Source: JADLHS01 sp036274115
GTDB lineage: Bacteria > Verrucomicrobiota > Verrucomicrobiia > Limisphaerales > JADLHS01
Assembly: GCA_036274115.1 (NCBI GenBank)
Contig: DASUGI010000076.1
Span: forward strand, 1 to 27,229
Direction of reading: 5' to 3'
Length of the DNA stretch: 27,229 bases
The notes below the pieces were generated by a model. The model had not been told where the DNA came from and searched no databases. It was given only the letters and a program-made list of their open reading frames with translations. Below are positions 24,774 through 27,229 of this stretch, piece after piece. Both the position numbers and the translations under genes were made by a program. Position 1 is the stretch's first letter. Each line of letters starts with the position of its first letter.

Positions 24774-24808
24774 AAAAACCCGCGATTGACTGGCAATCGC
24801 GGGTTTTT
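24774..24808 (-). terminator. Strong intrinsic terminator (works best on the minus strand)
   Basis: AACCCGCGATTG and CAATCGCGGGTT extend to a 15-bp stem with a 5-base loop (ACTGG). The minus-strand side ends in seven T, G, three T; the plus-strand side in five T, so it could act both ways. It lies just upstream of the 117-residue gene, hence it ends a transcript coming from 24809-25095 or acts as an attenuator for that gene. Confidence 0.8.
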
Positions 24809-25095
24809 CGAAAAATCCTGGGGTTCCTCAAGAACTCCTTCCCGCGATGCCAACGCACAGGGAGCGATGCTGCCAGGTGGAGATGCATCCACTCTTCGGC
24901 GTCGTCTGCATTGTAATGTTCGCGGTGTTCATGTTCCGTCGAGGCACAGGAAACTGGATTTCCCCGCGCTTGTCAAAACTCTTTTCCATCACTGAATCTA
25001 CTGGGTTGTTCCACAGCGACATAAAGCAGACGCGTGAGATGCCCGCGTATTCACATGCTCGATGAACCTGTGCAGGCAGGGCTGGGGCGTGAAAC
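24809..25095. other. Unassigned segment between two minus-strand terminators
   Basis: 287 bases with no convincing gene. The plus strand has a frame 24847-25065 whose middle, MHPLFGVVCIVMFAVFMFRR, looks like a small TM helix, but it has no well-placed ribosome site. The minus strand has a frame 24828-25097 without recognisable features. I found no tRNA, tmRNA, RNase P or SRP signature. Because it lies between terminators pointing the same way, a short minus-strand transcript is possible. Confidence 0.35.
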
Positions 25096-25126
25096 AAAAA
25101 GGCGCGAAGTGAAATAACTTCGCGCC
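25096..25126 (-). terminator. Intrinsic terminator after rplW
   Basis: GGCGCGAAGT and ACTTCGCGCC form a perfect 10-bp stem with the loop GAAATA. The minus-strand side continues TTTTTGTTT. It starts 21 bases past the rplW stop and closes the shortened S10 operon. Confidence 0.88.
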
Positions 25127-25147
25127 CTTTGAACCTACTGTCTGATT

Positions 25148-25429
25148 TTAAGTCAGCGAAATCTTGTCGCCTTCCTTCAGCGTCACGATGGCTTTCTTCC
25201 AGTCGGGCGCTTGACCGGCTTGCGACGTGCGCTGTCGGCGGAACTTGCCGCGCACATTCAGCGTGTTGACCTTGAGGACCTTCACTTTGAAGAGTTCTTC
25301 AACGGCGCGCTTGATCTGCGGCTTGCTCGCCAGGCGGTCAGCCTTGACCGTGTATTGATTGTATTTCTCGCCCTGGCGCGTGCCCTTTTCGGTCAGCCGG
25401 ACGGTTTTGATGACGTCGAAAGAGTTCAT
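25148..25429 (-). CDS. rplW: 50S ribosomal protein L23
   Basis: Binds 23S rRNA domain III near the polypeptide exit and is the docking site for trigger factor and SRP in other bacteria. The 93-residue length is normal. Visible marks: the N-terminal DVIKTVRLTEKGT, NQYTVKADRLASKPQIKRAV (the rRNA-binding KxQIKxAVE pattern), ELFKVKVLKVNTLNVRGKFR and the C-terminal WKKAIVTLKEGDKISL. AAGGA lies five bases before the ATG, inside the end of rplD; the genes are one base apart. Unlike the usual order, rplB does not follow; a terminator does. Confidence 0.97.
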   Translation of the reverse strand: MNSFDVIKTVRLTEKGTRQGEKYNQYTVKADRLASKPQIKRAVEELFKVKVLKVNTLNVRGKFRRQRTSQAGQAPDWKKAIVTLKEGDKISLT

Positions 25430-25430
25430 G

Positions 25431-26057
25431 TTATTCCTTGTTCAAGCGAGCTTCGACCTTCTCGAAAGCTCCGCGCGTGAAGATCAACTTGCTCGGGCGC
25501 AGCACGTCGTAGGTGTTGAGCGTTTCGCTGGTCGCCAGTGAAACCTCCTGAACGTTGCGTGCCGCGAGCGTGAGATTCTTGTTTTCGCCGGTGGAAACCA
25601 CCAGCGCCGTGCCTTTGATGTCGAGCGCCTTGATCACCCCGACGAATTCCTTCGTCCTGGGTGAGCTGAGCTTGAGCTCATCCACCACGACCACGTCACC
25701 TGCCTTGAGGCGTTCGCTGAGCGCTTTGCGCAACGCGAGTTGTTTGGTGCGGGCGTTGACCTTCTTGCTGAAGTCGCGGGGCTTTGGTCCGAAGACCACG
25801 CCACCACCGACCCACAACGGCGATTGGAACGAGCCCGCGCGCGCGCGACCCGTGCCCTTTTGCCGCCACGGTTTCTTGTTCGTGCCGGCGACTTCGCCCG
25901 CCGTCTTGGTGCAAGCCGTGCCCATGCGCTGGGCGGCGCGAAACGCAACCACAGTGTCATGCACGGCTTGTGTGCCTTTACCGCCCTCGACGAGCTCGAA
26001 CTTTACTTCGAGTTCGCCCGCGGCTTTGCCTTGAGAATTTTTGACTGAAAGTTTCAT
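25431..26057 (-). CDS. rplD: 50S ribosomal protein L4
   Basis: An early-assembly 23S rRNA protein lining the exit tunnel; in E. coli it also represses its own S10 operon. The 208 residues are standard. The tunnel loop is clear as NKKPWRQKGTGRARAGS, followed by SPLWVGGGVVFGPKPRDF and the globular end (LALRKALSERLKAGDVVVVD). AAGGA lies six bases upstream of the ATG, 13 bases after the rplC stop. Whether L4 autoregulation exists here cannot be told; the leader upstream of rpsJ is outside the window. Confidence 0.97.
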   Translation of the reverse strand: MKLSVKNSQGKAAGELEVKFELVEGGKGTQAVHDTVVAFRAAQRMGTACTKTAGEVAGTNKKPWRQKGTGRARAGSFQSPLWVGGGVVFGPKPRDFSKKVNARTKQLALRKALSERLKAGDVVVVDELKLSSPRTKEFVGVIKALDIKGTALVVSTGENKNLTLAARNVQEVSLATSETLNTYDVLRPSKLIFTRGAFEKVEARLNKE

Positions 26058-26070
26058 GGCTATTCCTTAA

Positions 26071-26766
26071 TTACTTCTTGGCGGCGGCCTTCTTCTTGGC
26101 GCTTACCGACGCAACGGGTGGCTTCCAACCCTTCGGGCGTTTCTTGGATTCGCGGATGATGACGTAATCGCCTTCCGCACCGGGGAACGATCCTTTGATC
26201 AACAAAAGATTGTCGGCTTCACGAACCTGGATGACTTCGAGGTTCTGCGTGGTGCGTTGCACCTGACCCATGTGACCGGGCATGCGCATGCCGCGCATAA
26301 CCGTGCCGGGGAACAAGCGCTGACCGATTGCGCCGGAGCGACGATGCCAGCCCTTTGCACCGTGCGTTGAATCACCGCCCGCAAACGCGTGACGACCGAC
26401 AACACCTTCGAAACCGCGCCCCTTGGTGACGCCAATCGCGTCCACGAAATCGCCAGGAGCGAACAACGTCGCGCCGACGGTTTCGCCGGGCTTCACTTCC
26501 TTGCTGAAGTTGCGGAATTCCTTGATGCGCTTCACCGCGACGCCGTTGTGCTTCTTGATGTGACCGAGCAACGGCTTGGCGACGCGTTGTTCCTTTTGGT
26601 CATCGAAGCCGAGTTGCACGGCGTTGTAGCCGTCCTTGCTGGCTTGCGTCTTGACCTGCAACACGCGATTCGGTCCGGCCAGAACGACCGTAACCGGATG
26701 CAACACACCGTTCGCGTCATAGACGCGCGTGTGACCGAGTTTCTTTCCAATAAGTCCGAGTGGCAT
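26071..26766 (-). CDS. rplC: 50S ribosomal protein L3
   Basis: Early-assembly protein whose long loop reaches the peptidyl-transferase centre. It starts MPLGLIGKKLGHTRVYD and contains GVTKGRGFEGVVGRHAFAGG, GWHRRSGAIGQRLFPGTVMR and GMRMPGHMG, the family core, including the Gln usually methylated by PrmB (in GHMGQ). The Lys/Ala-rich C-terminal tail (SVSAKKKAAAKK) makes it 231 residues, slightly longer than E. coli L3 (209). No clear ribosome site precedes its ATG; the upstream gap is instead filled with TTAAC octamers. Confidence 0.97.
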   Translation of the reverse strand: MPLGLIGKKLGHTRVYDANGVLHPVTVVLAGPNRVLQVKTQASKDGYNAVQLGFDDQKEQRVAKPLLGHIKKHNGVAVKRIKEFRNFSKEVKPGETVGATLFAPGDFVDAIGVTKGRGFEGVVGRHAFAGGDSTHGAKGWHRRSGAIGQRLFPGTVMRGMRMPGHMGQVQRTTQNLEVIQVREADNLLLIKGSFPGAEGDYVIIRESKKRPKGWKPPVASVSAKKKAAAKK

Positions 26767-26777
26767 GGTTCGTATTC

Positions 26778-26851
26778 GTTAAATGGTTAAATCGTTAAAT
26801 GAGTTCAAGGTATTCTGACTTGGCATTGATTTGACCAATCACTCATTTAAC
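26778..26851. repeat. Tandem TTAAC octamers and 11-bp inverted repeat between rpsJ and rplC
   Basis: Three tandem 8-mers, GTTAAATG, GTTAAATC and GTTAAATG (26778-26801), are followed by the exact inverse of the last one: GTTAAATGAGT (26794-26804) pairs with ACTCATTTAAC (26841-26851) across a 36-base loop. The hairpin lies inside the operon directly ahead of the rplC start. Confidence 0.75.
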
Positions 26852-26858
26852 CAGTCCC

Positions 26859-27167
26859 TTAAATCTTAATGGTGATGTCCACGCCAGCGGGGAGGTTGAG
26901 CTTCTTCAGCTCATCCACGGTCTTGGCGGTGGGCTCGATGATATCAATGAGCCGCTTGTGTGTGCGTTGCTCGAAAGTTTCCTGCGACTTTTTGTCGGAG
27001 TGCGGTGAACGCAACACGGTGAAACGTTCGACACGAGTGGGAAGAGGAATCGGGCCTGCGACGCGAGCGCCCGTGCGCTTTACGGTATCGGCGATTTCGC
27101 GCGCCGACTGGTCTATGACGCGGTAGTCATAGGCCTTGAGACGAATACGAATGCGTTGTCCTGCCAT
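26859..27167 (-). CDS. rpsJ: 30S ribosomal protein S10
   Basis: 30S head protein, also the NusE partner of NusB in antitermination. The 102-residue length and sequence are canonical: QRIRIRLKAYDYRVIDQSAR, the loop GARVAGPIPLPTRVERFTVL, RSPHSDKKSQETFEQRTHKR and the end LKKLNLPAGVDITIKI. The ATG at 27167 starts MAGQRIRIRL as usual. It is first of the four genes of the S10 unit seen here. The 62 bases upstream within the window hold octamer repeats; the promoter and any upstream gene (often tuf) lie outside. Confidence 0.98.
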   Translation of the reverse strand: MAGQRIRIRLKAYDYRVIDQSAREIADTVKRTGARVAGPIPLPTRVERFTVLRSPHSDKKSQETFEQRTHKRLIDIIEPTAKTVDELKKLNLPAGVDITIKI

Positions 27168-27182
27168 ACAAAGAACAATTGT

Positions 27183-27206
27183 CTGTTAACGGTCTAACTG
27201 TTTAAC
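27183..27206. repeat. Tandem TTAAC octamers upstream of rpsJ
   Basis: Three consecutive 8-mers on the plus strand, CTGTTAAC, GGTCTAAC and TGTTTAAC, share the NNNTTAAC pattern (one variant with CTAAC). They match, in inverse orientation, the octamers between rpsJ and rplC. Confidence 0.6.
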
Positions 27207-27229
27207 CCTTTCCCTCTGGGAAACGGGGC

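Noticed and set aside
24847..25065. 72-codon plus-strand frame with a hydrophobic start
   Set aside because: The TM-like stretch is attractive, but there is no usable ribosome site or promoter and the opposite strand is also open; kept only as a note.
24809..25095. 6S, SRP, tmRNA or RNase P RNA
   Set aside because: A GGGAAGGAG on the minus strand recalls the SRP core, but the required neighbouring motif and stem are missing; no signature of the other RNAs was found.

Overview
The window looks like a chromosomal piece of a Verrucomicrobia-type bacterium, probably the Pedosphaera/Limisphaerales side of the phylum. This is inferred from protein style and gene content only: a moderately GC-rich sequence, a prepilin cassette, an ECF sigma factor followed by a small one-TM protein, and octamer and GA-rich intergenic repeats. 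There is no rRNA gene to confirm it. I see no tRNA, IS element, prophage or CRISPR array.

Layout. 1-2568 (minus): cobalamin-dependent methionine synthase metH, cut by the window edge, with two low-complexity or palindromic insertions placed exactly in its inter-domain linkers. 2798-5545 (plus): pyruvate phosphate dikinase, closed by a strong hairpin terminator. 5595-6719 (minus) and 6799-7260 (plus): a divergent pair, an unrecognised exported protein and a probable lipoprotein. 7538-12583 (plus): three minor-pilin-like genes (GspI/PilV-, GspJ/PilW- and GspK/PilX-like), then an unusual lipid-anchored, membrane-spanning protein with two complete receiver domains.

12563-19809 is a coherent block for glucosylglycerate-type compatible solutes: a GT4 glycosyltransferase, a stand-alone CBM48 protein, a GH13_18 glucosylglycerate/sucrose phosphorylase-type enzyme, a HAD hydrolase, a second GT4 and a GpgS-like glucosyl-3-phosphoglycerate synthase. 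The genes sit in two divergent arrangements. Making the solute (GpgS, possibly the HAD), extending it (GT4s) and breaking it by phosphorolysis (GH13_18) could all be encoded here.

20025-22248 (plus) is a tight operon of a long-chain polyprenyl diphosphate synthase, an ECF sigma factor and a one-TM putative anti-sigma protein, starting from a near-consensus promoter that suggests an almost leaderless mRNA. 22291-23508 (minus) is a CvpA-like membrane protein with a long C-terminal extension. 23599-24127 (minus) is a histidine phosphatase broken by a frameshift/deletion. 24376-24729 (minus) is a small unknown membrane protein with its own terminator. 25148-27167 (minus) is the start of the S10 ribosomal operon (rpsJ-rplC-rplD-rplW), which ends in a terminator straight after rplW instead of continuing into rplB. 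A 288-base stretch between that terminator and another minus-strand terminator has no convincing gene and may be a small transcription unit.
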